Assembly: GCF_900566075.1 (NCBI RefSeq)
Contig: NZ_UPHU01000001.1
Coordinates: forward strand, 6,076,325-6,140,324
Direction: 5' to 3'
DNA: 64,000 nt
DNA from: Mycobacterium pseudokansasii
GTDB lineage: Bacteria; Actinomycetota; Actinomycetes; Mycobacteriales; Mycobacteriaceae
Positions 53,484 through 63,881 of this stretch are shown here, one piece after another. Under the pieces are notes generated by a model. That model made no database searches, was not told where the DNA came from, and worked only from the letters and a program-made list of their open reading frames with translations. Position 1 is the stretch's first letter. Every line of letters starts with the position of its first letter. The position numbers and the translations under genes are program-made.

Positions 53484-54248
53484 ATGGTTCTTGATGCCGT
53501 GGGAAACCCACAGTCCATCCTGCTGCTGGGTGGCACTTCCGAAATCGGGCTGGCCATCTGCGAGCGCTACCTGCGCAACGCTCCGGCGCGCATCGTGCTG
53601 GCCTGCCTTCCCGACGACCCGGGCCGCGACGACGCGGTCGCTGCCATGAAGGCCGCCGGTGCGCGGTCGGTGGTACTCGTCGACTTCGACGCGGTGGACA
53701 CCGAAAGCCACCCGAAGGTAATCGAGCAGTGCTTTGCCGATGGCGACATAGATGTGGCCATCGTCGCTTTCGGTTTGCTCGGCGATGCCGAAGAGCTGTG
53801 GCAGAACCAGCGCAAGGCGGTGCAGATCGCCGAGATCAACTACACCGCAGCGGTTTCGGTAGGCGTGCTGCTGGCCGAGAAGATGCGCGCCCAGGGATTC
53901 GGCCAGATCATCGCGATGAGCACCGTGGCCGGCGAGCGGGTACGCCGGTCCAACTTCGTCTACGGCTCCACCAAGGCCGGCCTGGACGGCTTCTATCTGG
54001 GATTGTCAGAAGCGTTGCGGGAGTTTGGGGTTCGGGTTCTGGTGATCCGGCCGGGCCAGGTCCGTACCCGAATGAGCGCGCATATCAAGGAAGCTCCGCT
54101 GACCGTCGACAAGGAGTACGTCGCCAACCTCGCGGTGACCGCGGCCGCTAAAGGTAAGGAATTGGTTTGGGCGCCAGCAGCATTCCGTTACGTGATGATG
54201 GTGTTGCGACACATCCCGCGAAGCATCTTCCGCAAGCTGCCCATCTGA
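53484..54248 (+). CDS. dprE2: Decaprenylphosphoryl-keto-ribose reductase DprE2
   Basis: A 254-residue SDR-family reductase of the same length as M. tuberculosis DprE2. The cofactor motif is LGGTSEIG (near residues 15-22), and YGSTKAG carries the catalytic Tyr-x-x-x-Lys. It reduces the DprE1 product to decaprenylphosphoryl-arabinose in the inner membrane/periplasm interface. The start follows dprE1 by 10 bases, and aftA follows 2 bases after its stop. Confidence 0.95.
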   Translation: MVLDAVGNPQSILLLGGTSEIGLAICERYLRNAPARIVLACLPDDPGRDDAVAAMKAAGARSVVLVDFDAVDTESHPKVIEQCFADGDIDVAIVAFGLLGDAEELWQNQRKAVQIAEINYTAAVSVGVLLAEKMRAQGFGQIIAMSTVAGERVRRSNFVYGSTKAGLDGFYLGLSEALREFGVRVLVIRPGQVRTRMSAHIKEAPLTVDKEYVANLAVTAAAKGKELVWAPAAFRYVMMVLRHIPRSIFRKLPI

Positions 54249-54250
54249 GC

Positions 54251-56206
54251 ATGCCGGGCGCCCGCAACGCGCTGGCCACCATTGGCCAGATGGCCTTGGC
54301 GGCGTTGGTCGCCGTCGTCGTCGCCGTGCTGTCACTGATCGCCGTCTCGCGGGTGGAGTGGCCGGCTTTCCCCTCGTCCAACCAGTTGCATGCGCTGACC
54401 ACCGTCGGTCAGGTCGGCTGTCTGGCCGGGCTGCTCGCCGTCGGCTGGGTGTGGCACTCCGGGCGGTTTCGCCGGCTGGCGCAGCTGGGTGGGCTGGTGC
54501 TGGTGTCGGCGTTCACCGTGGTGACGCTGGGCATGCCGCTGGGAGCCACCACGCTGTACCTATTCGGCGTCTCGGTCGACCAGCAGTTCCGCACCGAGTA
54601 CCTGACCCGGCTCGCCGACAGCCCCGCCCTGCAGGACATGACCTACCTGGGCCTGCCACCGTTCTACCCGCCTGGCTGGTTCTGGATCGGTGGGCGCGCC
54701 GCCGCGCTGACCGGCACACCCGCCTGGGAGATGTTCAAACCCTGGGCGATCACCTCGATCACCGTCGCTGTCGCGGTCGCGTTGGTGCTGTGGTGGCGGC
54801 TGATCCGCTTCGAGTACGCGCTGCTGGTCACCATCGCCACGGCGGCGGTGACGCTTGCCTACAGTTCGCCGGAGCCGTACGCCGCGATGATCACCGTGCT
54901 GCTGCCGCCGGTGCTGGTGCTGACCTGGTCGGGGTTGCGCGCCGGCGGCGGGCGCGAGCGTGACGCGACAGTCACGCCCGAAGCCGAGCGTGACGATGGC
55001 GTCACACGCGCCTTGACGCCGAAGACGGCGGGTTGGGCCGCCATCTTCGGCGCCGGCGTCTTCCTGGGCTTCGCGGCGACCTGGTACACGCTGCTATTCG
55101 CCTACAGCGCGTTCACTGTCGCGCTGATGGCGCTGCTGCTGGCCGGGTCCCGGTGGCGGCGGGGTGGCCTCGCGGCGGCCCTCGACCCGCTGCGGCGGCT
55201 GACCGTCATCGGCGTCATCGCGGCGGCCATCGGCTCCAGCACCTGGCTGCCTTATCTGCTGCGGGCGGCCCGCGACCCGGTCAGCAACACCGGCAGCGCC
55301 CAGCATTACCTGCCGGCCGACGGCGCCGAACTGACCTTCCCGATGCTGCAGTTCTCGCTGCTGGGCGCGCTGTGCCTGCTGGGCACGCTGTGGCTGGTGA
55401 TCCGGGCGCGGTCGTCGACCCGGGCCGGCGCGTTGGCCATCGGTGTGCTGGCCGTCTACCTGTGGTCGCTGCTGTCGATGCTGACCACGTTGGCGCGCAC
55501 CACGCTGCTGTCGTTTCGGCTGCAGCCGACGTTGACCGTACTGCTGGCCGCGGCGGGAGTGTTCGGCTTCGTCGAGGCGGCACAAGCGCTGGCCGTCCGG
55601 CGACACGCTGTGCTCCCGGTGGCCGGCGCGTTCGGGCTGGCCGGCGCCATCGCGTTCAGCCAGGACATTCCCGACGTGCTGCGGCCCGACCTGACCGTCG
55701 CCTACACCGACACCGACGGCCACGGCCAGCGCGGTGACCGGCGCCCGCCCGGCTCCGAGAAGTACTACCCGGTGGTCGACGCCGCCATCCGAAAGGTCAC
55801 CGGCAAACCGCGCGATCAGCTCGTGGTGCTTACCGCCGACTACAGCTTCCTGGCGTACTACCCCTATTGGGGGTTCCAGGGGTTGACGTCGCACTACGCC
55901 AACCCGCTGGCGCAGTTCGACAAGCGCGCCGCCCACATCGAGAGCTGGGCCAAGCTCAAGACCCCCGACGAGTTCGTCGCCGCCCTGGACAAGCTGCCCT
56001 GGCCGGCGCCGACGGTGTTTCTGATGCGCCGCGGCGCGGGTAATACCTACACCCTGCGGCTCGCCCAAGACGTCTACCCCAACCAGCCCAACGTTCGCCG
56101 CTACACGGTGGAGTTGAAGTCCGCCCTCTTCGCCGACCCGCGTTTCAACGTCGACACCATAGGCCCCTTCGTTCTGGCTATTCGCAAACCGGCGGCAGGT
56201 GCCTGA
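54251..56206 (+). CDS. aftA: Arabinofuranosyltransferase AftA
   Basis: A 651-residue GT-C enzyme with about eleven helices over the first 450 residues and an extracytoplasmic C-terminal domain. The early acidic loop lies in the segment after [17 protein letters not shown]. AftA puts the first arabinofuranose on galactan. It is several residues longer than I recall for the M. tuberculosis protein; the extra part is a polar stretch [19 protein letters not shown] around residues 235-255, coded by two DNA hairpins (see findings). The stop TGA overlaps an ATG, the expected embC start. Confidence 0.94.
   Translation: MPGARNALATIGQMALAALVAVVVAVLSLIAVSRVEWPAFPSSNQLHALTTVGQVGCLAGLLAVGWVWHSGRFRRLAQLGGLVLVSAFTVVTLGMPLGATTLYLFGVSVDQQFRTEYLTRLADSPALQDMTYLGLPPFYPPGWFWIGGRAAALTGTPAWEMFKPWAITSITVAVAVALVLWWRLIRFEYALLVTIATAAVTLAYSSPEPYAAMITVLLPPVLVLTWSGLRAGGGRERDATVTPEAERDDGVTRALTPKTAGWAAIFGAGVFLGFAATWYTLLFAYSAFTVALMALLLAGSRWRRGGLAAALDPLRRLTVIGVIAAAIGSSTWLPYLLRAARDPVSNTGSAQHYLPADGAELTFPMLQFSLLGALCLLGTLWLVIRARSSTRAGALAIGVLAVYLWSLLSMLTTLARTTLLSFRLQPTLTVLLAAAGVFGFVEAAQALAVRRHAVLPVAGAFGLAGAIAFSQDIPDVLRPDLTVAYTDTDGHGQRGDRRPPGSEKYYPVVDAAIRKVTGKPRDQLVVLTADYSFLAYYPYWGFQGLTSHYANPLAQFDKRAAHIESWAKLKTPDEFVAALDKLPWPAPTVFLMRRGAGNTYTLRLAQDVYPNQPNVRRYTVELKSALFADPRFNVDTIGPFVLAIRKPAAGA
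54957..55008. repeat. Pair of small inverted repeats within aftA
   Basis: GCGTGAC-GCGACA-GTCACGC (54957-54976) is a perfect 7-bp inverted repeat, and 10 bases later GCGTGACGATGGCGTCACACGC (54987-55008) is a second imperfect one. Both lie in the coding region for the extra polar loop of AftA. Confidence 0.7.
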
Positions 56207-56247
56207 TGGCCACCGAAACCGCACCGGGCGCGCTGCACCCCGCCTGA
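56206..56247 (+). other. Expected embC start codon followed by a 13-residue peptide
   Basis: ATG at 56206-56208 overlaps the aftA stop (TGATG), exactly where embC should begin. It encodes [13 protein letters not shown] and stops at TGA 56245-56247 in the first repeat unit. It is in the same frame as the long embC frame but is cut off by this stop and by a TAG at 56407. The peptide start MATETAP resembles the M. tuberculosis EmbC start MATEAAP. See the repeat and embC entries. Confidence 0.75.
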
Positions 56248-56460
56248 TCGCCGAACTCCTCAACGGGCCCACGCGGCCCGCATCGTCGTCCGGCCCGGCC
56301 TGATCGCCGAACTCCTCAACGGGCCCACGCGGCCCGCATCGTCGTCCGGCCCGGCCTGATCGCCGAACTCCTCAACGGGCCCACGCGGCCCGCATCGTCG
56401 TCCGGCTAGCCTGATCGCCGAACTCCTCAACGGGCCCACGCGGCCCGCATCGTCGTCCGG
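56245..56460 (+). repeat. 56-bp tandem repeat, four units, at the embC 5' end
   Basis: Units begin TGATCGCCGAACTCCTC at 56245, 56301, 56357 and 56412, giving spacings of 56, 56 and 55 bases. Units end CATCGTCGTCCGGC followed by CCGGCC (first two) or TAGCC (third). The last unit runs straight into the conserved embC coding sequence, as CGCATCGTCGTCCGGCTACC encodes RIVVRLP. The tandem therefore duplicates DNA that includes the embC N-terminus. Confidence 0.95.
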
Positions 56461-56475
56461 CTACCATCTACCTCC

Positions 56476-59400
56476 GTGAGCGACGCGGGAGCAAACTACC
56501 GGATCGCTCGGTTCGTCGCCGCCGTCGCGGGCCTGCTCGGGACCATCCTGGCGCTGGCCACCCCGCTGCTGCCGGTCAAGCAGACCACCGCGCAACTGAA
56601 CTGGCCGCAAAGCGGCACCTTCACCAGCGTCGAGGCGCCGCTGATCGGCTATGTGGCCACCGAACTCAACATCGCCATCCCCTGCCAGGCCGCCGCCGAA
56701 CTGGCAGGGCCGCAGAACACCGGCAAGACCGTGCTGTTGTCGACAGTGCCCAAGCAGGCCCCCAACGCCGTCGACCGAGGGTTGCTCATCCAGCGCGCCA
56801 ACGACGACCTGGTGCTGGTGGTGCGCAACGTCCCGGTGGTCAGCGCTCCGCTGAGCCAGGTGCTGAGCCCCGCATGTCAGCAGTTGACGTTTACCGCCCA
56901 CGCCGACAAGGTCGCCGCCGCATTCGTGGGGCTCAAACAGGGTCCCAACGCCGAACATCCCGGCGAACCGCTGCGCGGGGAGCGCGGCGGCTACGACTTT
57001 CGGCCGCAGATCGTCGGGGTGTTCACCGATCTGTCCGGGCCGACACCGCCGGGCCTAAGCTTCTCGGCCACCGTCGACACCCGCTACAGCAGCGGCCCCA
57101 CCGCGCTGAAATTGGCCGCAATGATCCTCGGCCTGCTGTCCACCGCGGTCGCCCTGGTCGCACTGCACATCCTCGACACCGCAGATGGCACCCGTCACCG
57201 GCGCATCCTGCCGCAGCGCTGGTGGTCGGCCGGCGGGCTGGACGCCCTGGTCATCGCGGTGCTGGTGTGGTGGCACTTCGTCGGCGCCAACACCTCCGAT
57301 GACGGCTACATCCTGACGATGGCCCGGGTGTCCGAACACGCGGGCTACATGGCGAACTATTACCGCTGGTTCGGCACACCCGAGGCGCCCTTCGGCTGGT
57401 ACTACGACCTGCTGGCAATGTGGGCACACGTCAGCACCGCCAGCGTCTGGATGCGGCTGCCCACCCTGGCGATGGCCTTGACGTGCTGGTGGTTGATCAG
57501 CCGCGAGGTCATCCCGCGGCTCGGCCACGCCGTCAAACACAGCCGCGCTGCGGCGTGGACGGCGGCGGGCATGTTCCTGGCGGTGTGGCTGCCGCTCAAC
57601 AACGGCCTGCGGCCGGAGCCGATCATCGCCCTGGGCATCCTGCTGACCTGGTGTTCGGTGGAGCGCGCGGTGGCCACCAGCCGGCTGCTGCCGGTGGCGA
57701 TCGCCTGCATCCTCGGTGCGCTGACGCTGTTCTCCGGGCCCACCGGCATCGCCTCCATCGGCGCGCTGCTGGTCGCGATCGGGCCGCTGCGGACCATTCT
57801 GCACCGGCGCTACAAACAGTTCGGCGCGCTGCCGCTGCTGGCGCCGTTGCTCGCTGCGGCCACCGTCACCGCGGTCCTGATCTTCCGCGACCAGACGTTT
57901 GCCGGCGAGACCCAGGCCAGCCTGCTCAAGCGTGCCGTCGGGCCCAGCCTCAAGTGGTTCGACGAACACATCCGCTACGAGCGGCTGTTCATGGCCAGCC
58001 CCGACGGGTCGGTGGCCCGCCGCTTCGCGGTGCTAGCACTGGTCGTTGCGCTCGCCGTCGCGGTGGCAATGTCGTTGCGCAAAGGGCGAATCCCGGGCAC
58101 GGCCGCCGGCCCCAGCCGCCGCATCATCGGGATCACCATCATCTCGTTCCTGGCCATGATGTTCACTCCGACGAAATGGACCCACCACTTCGGGGTGTTC
58201 GCCGGGCTGGCGGGCTCACTGGGAGCGCTGGCCGCGGTCGCGGTGACCGGGGCGGCGATGCGGTCCCGACGCAACCGCACCGTGTTCGCCGCCGTGGTGA
58301 TCTTCGTGATGGCGTTGTCCTTCGCCAGTGTCAACGGCTGGTGGTATGTCTCCAATTTCGGTGTGCCGTGGTCGAATTCATTCCCGAAGTGGCGCTGGTC
58401 GCTCACCACCGCGCTGCTCGAGCTCTCGGTCGTGGTGCTGGTGGTGGCGGCGTGGTTCAACTTCGTCGACACCGACGACGGGCCGCCCAGGACCCGGATC
58501 GGGGCACGGCTTGCCCGGATAATCCAGTCCCCGTTGGCAATTGCGACGTGGCTGCTGGTGATCATGGAAGTCGCGTCGCTGACCCTGGGGATGATTTCCC
58601 AGTACCCGGCGTGGTCCGTCGGCCGGTCAAACCTGCAGGCTGTCACCGGCAAGACGTGCGGGCTGGCCGAAGACGTGCTGGTGGAGCTCGATCCCGAGGC
58701 AGGCATGCTGCCCCCGATGAGCGCCCCGATAGCCGACGCGCTGGGCGCCGGCCTTTCAGAAGCGTTCACTCCCAACGGAATTCCCGCTGACGTCTCGGCC
58801 GACCCGGTGATGGAACGTCCGGGCGACCGCAGCTTCATCAACGACGACGGGCTGGTCACCGGCACCGAGGCCGGCACCGAAGGCGGCACCACGGCCGCAC
58901 CGGGGATCAACGGCTCCCGCGCCCGGCTGCCGTTCAACCTGGATCCGGCCCGTACGCCGGTGCTGGGTAGTTGGCGCGCCGGCATCCAGGTGCCCGCTAT
59001 ACTGCGTTCGGGCTGGTATCGCCTGCCGCCCAAGGGGGAACGGAGCAAGACACCGCTGCTCGTGGTGTCAGCGGCGGGCCGGTTCGATCCGCGGGAAGTC
59101 CAGGTGCAATGGGCCACCGATGAGCAGGCAGCCGCCGGAAAGCACAGCGGCTCTATAGGATTCGCCGACGTGGGCGCGGCGCCGGCTTGGCGTAACCTGC
59201 GGGCACCACTGTCGGCCATCCCCGACACGGCCACCCAGATTCGCCTGGTGGCGGACGACGACGACCTGGCTCCGCAGCACTGGATCGCCTTGACCCCGCC
59301 GCGGATTCCACGGCTGCGCACACTGCAGGACGTGGTGGGCTCCAAGGATCCGGTGTTCCTGGACTGGCTGGTCGGGCTGGCATTCCCATGCCAGCGACCG

Positions 59401-59697
59401 TTCGGCCATCAAAACGGCGTTATCGAGACGCCGAAATGGCGGATCCTGCCGGACCGGTTCGGCGCCGAGGCCAACTCCCCGGTGATGGACAAGAACGGCG
59501 GCGGCCCGCTGGGCATCACCGAGCTCCTGCTGCGCGCAACCACCGTGGCCAGCTACCTCAAGGACGACTGGTTCCGGGACTGGGGCTCACTGCAGCGATT
59601 GACGCCCTACTACCCCGACGCCGAGCCCGCCCGGCTGGCGCTGGGCACGGTGACACGTAGCGGTCTGTGGAATCCCGCGCCTATGCGCAAGGGCTAG
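56476..59697 (+). CDS. embC: Arabinosyltransferase EmbC (5' end altered)
   Basis: The 1,073-residue frame from GTG 56476 matches M. tuberculosis EmbC over its whole length from the conserved DAGANYRIAR. It has about 13-15 helices, the ANTSDDGY catalytic Asp loop, the conserved WVISREVIPRL-type segment and the C-terminal carbohydrate-binding domain (from about 750) ending AFPCQRPFGH, ETPKWRILPDRF. EmbC polymerises arabinan for lipoarabinomannan. The normal ~20-residue N-terminus (MATE...RLPSTSV) is separated by the tandem repeat and stops. In-frame codons for RIVVRLPSTS precede the GTG but have no start. No ribosome site is evident. Confidence 0.92.
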   Translation: MSDAGANYRIARFVAAVAGLLGTILALATPLLPVKQTTAQLNWPQSGTFTSVEAPLIGYVATELNIAIPCQAAAELAGPQNTGKTVLLSTVPKQAPNAVDRGLLIQRANDDLVLVVRNVPVVSAPLSQVLSPACQQLTFTAHADKVAAAFVGLKQGPNAEHPGEPLRGERGGYDFRPQIVGVFTDLSGPTPPGLSFSATVDTRYSSGPTALKLAAMILGLLSTAVALVALHILDTADGTRHRRILPQRWWSAGGLDALVIAVLVWWHFVGANTSDDGYILTMARVSEHAGYMANYYRWFGTPEAPFGWYYDLLAMWAHVSTASVWMRLPTLAMALTCWWLISREVIPRLGHAVKHSRAAAWTAAGMFLAVWLPLNNGLRPEPIIALGILLTWCSVERAVATSRLLPVAIACILGALTLFSGPTGIASIGALLVAIGPLRTILHRRYKQFGALPLLAPLLAAATVTAVLIFRDQTFAGETQASLLKRAVGPSLKWFDEHIRYERLFMASPDGSVARRFAVLALVVALAVAVAMSLRKGRIPGTAAGPSRRIIGITIISFLAMMFTPTKWTHHFGVFAGLAGSLGALAAVAVTGAAMRSRRNRTVFAAVVIFVMALSFASVNGWWYVSNFGVPWSNSFPKWRWSLTTALLELSVVVLVVAAWFNFVDTDDGPPRTRIGARLARIIQSPLAIATWLLVIMEVASLTLGMISQYPAWSVGRSNLQAVTGKTCGLAEDVLVELDPEAGMLPPMSAPIADALGAGLSEAFTPNGIPADVSADPVMERPGDRSFINDDGLVTGTEAGTEGGTTAAPGINGSRARLPFNLDPARTPVLGSWRAGIQVPAILRSGWYRLPPKGERSKTPLLVVSAAGRFDPREVQVQWATDEQAAAGKHSGSIGFADVGAAPAWRNLRAPLSAIPDTATQIRLVADDDDLAPQHWIALTPPRIPRLRTLQDVVGSKDPVFLDWLVGLAFPCQRPFGHQNGVIETPKWRILPDRFGAEANSPVMDKNGGGPLGITELLLRATTVASYLKDDWFRDWGSLQRLTPYYPDAEPARLALGTVTRSGLWNPAPMRKG

Positions 59698-59848
59698 GCC
59701 CGGCGGCCGCCTTTGCTCCTCCAGTAGGGGGATGAAATTTCATCCTGCGAATCCCCTATCTGGCCGAGGGGCTGGTGGCCCCGACTCCCCGAAGATGGTA
59801 GCTGCAGCACCGGCTCGGCAACCAAACTCGCGATAAGGGGACCATGGG

Positions 59849-60097
59849 ATGTCGTTGCTTTTGGCCAGCCCGGCAGCTCTGGCAGCCGCAGCAGTCGACC
59901 TGATAGGTGTCGGAGCGTCGCTGGGTTCGGCGAACGCGGCGGCGGCCCCGATGGCGGCGGTACTGGCCGCGGGGGCCGATGAAGCGTCGGCGTCGCTGTT
60001 CTCCGAGGCTTATCACAACCAGTTTGTTCGGCCACTCCATGCGAGTGCAGACGCCTATGCCCTCGCCGAAGCCGCCAACGCCTCGACGCACAGGTAA
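59849..60097 (+). CDS. Short PE-family protein (82 aa)
   Basis: The product starts [20 protein letters not shown] and has [23 protein letters not shown], the PE-domain signature, but the usual segment between ADEVS and FHDQF is about 25 residues shorter than in a canonical PE domain, and it ends at TAA after ANASTHR. AAGGGG precedes the ATG by about 9 bases. It is 25 bases upstream of the PE_PGRS gene and could be a shortened PE partner or a decaying PE. Confidence 0.75.
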   Translation: MSLLLASPAALAAAAVDLIGVGASLGSANAAAAPMAAVLAAGADEASASLFSEAYHNQFVRPLHASADAYALAEAANASTHR

Positions 60098-60122
60098 AAA
60101 GTCTTCCGAATTGGGGGCGTCA

Positions 60123-63100
60123 ATGGGATTCGTCTCGGCTTCGCTGGACGTGATCGCGGCTGCGCAAGAGCGCCTGACCGGTATCGGCGCGGTACTCATC
60201 GAGGCCAACGCCGCGGCGGCGGCCTCGACGACCAACATTGCCGCGGCGGCTGCCGACGAGGTGTCGACGAGCATTGCGGCGTTGTTCGGCCGGCACGGTC
60301 AGGTGTATCAGGAGTCGAGCGTTCAGGCTGCGGCGTTTCACCGAGATTTCACTGACGCGTTGGGCGGCAGCGCACGCTCCTATGCAGCCGCCGAGTCGGT
60401 CAACGCGCAACTGAACCTATGGAACAAGGTCAATGCGCCCGCGCAGGCGTTGTTGGGGCGTCCGCTGATCGGCAACGGTGCCGATGCGACCGCGCCGGGC
60501 GCTGCCGGCGGCGATGGCGGGTTACTGTTCGGTGATGGCGGCGCCGGCGCGGCCGGGGCCCCCGGCCAGGTCGGTGGGGCGGGCGGCTCTGCGGGGCTGT
60601 GGGGCCGTGGCGGTCCGGGCGGGGCCGGTGGGTCGGGCGGCGGCGCCGGCGGCCTGGGGGGCAACGGCGGCCGGCTGTTCGGTGTGGGTGGGACGGGCGG
60701 CGCTGGCGGAGCCGGCGGCGGCGCCGGCGGCCAGGGAGGCAACGGGGGATGGATTCTGGGTGGTGGTGGCAATGGCGGCGTCGGGGGTGTCGGCGGCGGG
60801 ATAGGCGGGGCTGGTGGACGCGCTGAATTGCTCTGGGGTGCCGGAGGGGCCGGCGGGGCCGGGGGCCCCGGCGCCGATGGAGCCGACGGCGCGGGAGCTG
60901 GCGGCCCGGGTGGACAAGGTGGAGTGGGTGGAGCCGGCGGCCTGTTGGCGCCCGGCGGTCCCGGCGGCGCGGGCGGGGCGGGCGGTCCCGGCGGTGTCGG
61001 CGGCACGGGTGTGGTGGGCGGTGAGGGCGGCCTCGGTGGCCCCGGTGGTGACGGCGGTGCCGGTGGCCGCGGTGCGCTGATATTGGGTCCGGGTGGTCAT
61101 GGCGGAGTCGGCGGAGCCGGTGGTACCGGCGGCATTGGCGGTGTCGGCGCCGACGGGGTGGCGGCTGGTCTGGGCGGCGTGGGAGCCAATGGGGGCACCG
61201 GTGGCACCGGTGGCACCGCCGGTCACGGTGGAGCCGGTGGTGCGGCCGGCGGATCGTTTGGCGCCAGCGGCGCCGCGGGCAGTACAGGTATTGGCGGTAC
61301 CGGCGGTGTCGGCGGTGCAGGTGGCGCCGGCGCCGCGGGACTCGATGCGGCCGGGGGATCTGGTGGCGTGGGCGGTGCCGGTTTCGCCGGCGGGGACGGT
61401 GGCACCGGCGGTCAGGGCGGCAATGCCGTGAATGGTGGCGGCAACGGCAACGGCGGCGTTGGTGGCGCCGGCGGTGTCGGCGGTGCCGGCGGAGCTGGCG
61501 GGTCAGCGACACTGACCGGCAGCGTTGGTGGCAGCGGCGGTGCCGGCGGCAAAGGTGGCAACGCGGGCACCGGCGGTGCCGCAGGTGCTGGCGGGTCGGG
61601 CGGAGTCGTGGGAGCAGCGGGCACGGGAGGTACCGGCGGCAACGGTGGTACCGGTGGAGCCGGTAGCGACGGCAGCGCCGCCGCAGCTAATTCCGGCGCG
61701 ACCGGTAGGGCGGGGTTCGCTGGTGGTGACGGCGGTGCCGGCGGAACCGGCGGCGATTCTGGTGTGGGCGGCATCAACGGGTCCGGCGGCGCTGGTGGTG
61801 CCGGGGGTGACGGGGGCGGCGGCGGGGCCGGTGGATCGGGCGCCGACAGCATCACTGGACAGGGGCAAGCCGGCGGACGCGGCGGCGCGGGCGGGAACGC
61901 CGGATCCGGCGGCGCTGGCGGAGGCAGCGGTACCGGTGGCACTGGCGGCGGTGTGGGCGCGGTCGGCAATGCCGGCACCGGCGGGACCGGCGGTCGGGGC
62001 GGCGACGGAGGCGTTGGCGCGGCCGGTGCCAATGCTGCGGCTGGCTCGGGTGCCGCGGGTGGGCCCGGGTTCGATGGCGGCGCAGGCGGCGACGGTGGGG
62101 GCGGCGGGAACTCCGGTTCTGGCGGGACGAACGGGACCGGCGGCACCGGCGGCGCCGGCGGTCGCGGGGGTATCGGCGGTATCGGCGGGTCTGGCGCGCC
62201 GGCCGGTAGCGCAGGTGCGGCCGGGGGCACCGGCGGCGCTGGCGGGATGGCTGGCACCGGCGGTGACGCCGGCACCGGGGGCGCTGGCGGCATGGGCGGC
62301 GACGGTGGACGCGGCGGTGTCGGAGGCGACGGCGGCACGGGCGGCAATGGTGCCATCGGCCCCACCGTCGGTTCCCGGGGCGGCGACGGCGGCGACGGCG
62401 GAGTCGGCGGTAAGGCCGGTGCCGGGGGCGTCGCAGCGGGCGGCACCGCGGGCCGCACCGGCATCGGCGGCGACGGCGGCACGGGCGGCTCAGGCGGCGC
62501 CGGCGGCGCGGGTCCCGCCGGCGCAAACAGCTCCGGCGGTGCCACCGGTGGCACCGGTGGCACCGGTGGCACCGGTGGCAACGGCGGCAACGGCGGGGCC
62601 GGGGGCGACGGCGTCAACGGGACCGGCGGCGGCAATGGTGGCAACGGCGGTATGGCCGGCAGTGGCGGTACCGGCGGCATCGGCGGCGTCAGTACCGGCG
62701 CATCCGCTGGGGCTGCCGGTGGTGACGGCGGTCGGGGCGGAGTCGGCGGAAACGGCGGCAACGGTGGTTTAGGGGGTGACGGCGGAGCCGGCGGCGGCAT
62801 CGGGGGCGCCATGGGCGGGGCCGGCGACGGTGGCACCGGAGGCACCGGTGGCCAGGGCGGCACCGGCGGAAACGGCGTCAACCCCAAACCGATTCCCAAT
62901 GGGGGGCAGGCCGCCTCCGGCGCCGACGGCGGCGACGGCATTCCCAACGGCGAGAGTGGTGATCCCGGGCAGAACGGCACAACCCCCGGGGAGCGCGGCG
63001 GTAATGGCGGCGCCGGCGGCGACGGAGTGAGCGAAGGTGTGAAACCCACGGGCGGTGCCGGTGGCAAGGGCGGCGACGGCGCCACGGGGGCGAACGGTGG

Positions 63101-63881
63101 CAACGGCGGCACCGGCGGCGACGGTGTGCGACCGCGTCGGGACTCTCGGCCCGCCTCGGGCGGTGACGGCGGCGCCGGCGGCAACGGTGGCGATGGTGGC
63201 GATGGCGGCAGCGGCGGCAACGGTGGCAACGTCCAACCCTACGCAGTCGACTTCAGTTTTGACAGCAGCGCGGGCGACGGCGGCAACGGCGGCAACGGTG
63301 GAATCGGCGGCGACGGCGGCGACGGCGGCAACGGTGGCTACAGCATTGGCTTCGTGCTTGCCGGCAACGGGGGGAGTGGCGGCGACGGTGGCGACGCCGC
63401 CGGTCTCATCAGCGCGGGCGGTGCCGGCGGCAATGGCGGCATGGGCGGTGTCGGCGGCAACGCCGGTACCGTCGGCGATCTGCGCGGTGTCGCCGGTGGC
63501 GCCGGCGGTATGGGCGGCGCGGGCGGCAAGGGGGGTGTCGGTGCCGACGGCGGCAACGGTGGCCTCGGCGGCAGGGGCGGGGCCAACTGGAGTGGCGACC
63601 TTGAGGGCGGCAGCGGCGGCAACGGCGGCGACGGAGGTGCTGGCGCCAACGGCGGCAGGGGCGGCGACGGCGGCGACGGGGGGGCCGGAGGTGTCGGCCC
63701 GACCGGCACCGGTGTCGGCGGAGCGGGCGGCGCCGCCGGCGTCGGCGGTGGCGGCGGGACCGGCGGTCTCGGTGGCGCCGCCGGTGCCGCCGGAGGTCTC
63801 GGCGGAAATGCGGGCCTTACCGGACTCAACGGTGACGCCGGTCTGGTGGGCCCCGATGGCGTAGCGGGCAGGCACGGCTAA
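60123..63881 (+). CDS. PE_PGRS family protein (1,252 aa)
   Basis: A complete PE domain (residues 1-100; [33 protein letters not shown] and [23 protein letters not shown] after it) is followed by more than 1,100 residues of Gly-Gly-Ala/Asn repeats. From about residue 915 the repeat is broken by acidic and aromatic islets: [26 protein letters not shown], and the islet beginning [13 protein letters not shown]. Such proteins are exported by ESX-5 to the cell surface; the export-associated PE domain is intact. The product ends GVAGRHG. Confidence 0.9.
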   Translation: MGFVSASLDVIAAAQERLTGIGAVLIEANAAAAASTTNIAAAAADEVSTSIAALFGRHGQVYQESSVQAAAFHRDFTDALGGSARSYAAAESVNAQLNLWNKVNAPAQALLGRPLIGNGADATAPGAAGGDGGLLFGDGGAGAAGAPGQVGGAGGSAGLWGRGGPGGAGGSGGGAGGLGGNGGRLFGVGGTGGAGGAGGGAGGQGGNGGWILGGGGNGGVGGVGGGIGGAGGRAELLWGAGGAGGAGGPGADGADGAGAGGPGGQGGVGGAGGLLAPGGPGGAGGAGGPGGVGGTGVVGGEGGLGGPGGDGGAGGRGALILGPGGHGGVGGAGGTGGIGGVGADGVAAGLGGVGANGGTGGTGGTAGHGGAGGAAGGSFGASGAAGSTGIGGTGGVGGAGGAGAAGLDAAGGSGGVGGAGFAGGDGGTGGQGGNAVNGGGNGNGGVGGAGGVGGAGGAGGSATLTGSVGGSGGAGGKGGNAGTGGAAGAGGSGGVVGAAGTGGTGGNGGTGGAGSDGSAAAANSGATGRAGFAGGDGGAGGTGGDSGVGGINGSGGAGGAGGDGGGGGAGGSGADSITGQGQAGGRGGAGGNAGSGGAGGGSGTGGTGGGVGAVGNAGTGGTGGRGGDGGVGAAGANAAAGSGAAGGPGFDGGAGGDGGGGGNSGSGGTNGTGGTGGAGGRGGIGGIGGSGAPAGSAGAAGGTGGAGGMAGTGGDAGTGGAGGMGGDGGRGGVGGDGGTGGNGAIGPTVGSRGGDGGDGGVGGKAGAGGVAAGGTAGRTGIGGDGGTGGSGGAGGAGPAGANSSGGATGGTGGTGGTGGNGGNGGAGGDGVNGTGGGNGGNGGMAGSGGTGGIGGVSTGASAGAAGGDGGRGGVGGNGGNGGLGGDGGAGGGIGGAMGGAGDGGTGGTGGQGGTGGNGVNPKPIPNGGQAASGADGGDGIPNGESGDPGQNGTTPGERGGNGGAGGDGVSEGVKPTGGAGGKGGDGATGANGGNGGTGGDGVRPRRDSRPASGGDGGAGGNGGDGGDGGSGGNGGNVQPYAVDFSFDSSAGDGGNGGNGGIGGDGGDGGNGGYSIGFVLAGNGGSGGDGGDAAGLISAGGAGGNGGMGGVGGNAGTVGDLRGVAGGAGGMGGAGGKGGVGADGGNGGLGGRGGANWSGDLEGGSGGNGGDGGAGANGGRGGDGGDGGAGGVGPTGTGVGGAGGAAGVGGGGGTGGLGGAAGAAGGLGGNAGLTGLNGDAGLVGPDGVAGRHG

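Noticed and set aside
56206..56247. A true 13-residue leader peptide gene regulating embC
   Set aside because: Its sequence matches the normal EmbC N-terminus, so it is better explained as the original start cut off by the tandem repeat.
56245..56460. Possible CRISPR array or promoter repeats
   Set aside because: The 56-bp units have no spacers, and the last one merges into embC coding sequence, so it is a tandem duplication.
61412..63229. A 605-residue proline-rich frame on the minus strand
   Set aside because: It mirrors the glycine codons of PE_PGRS; the composition is a shadow of the sense gene.
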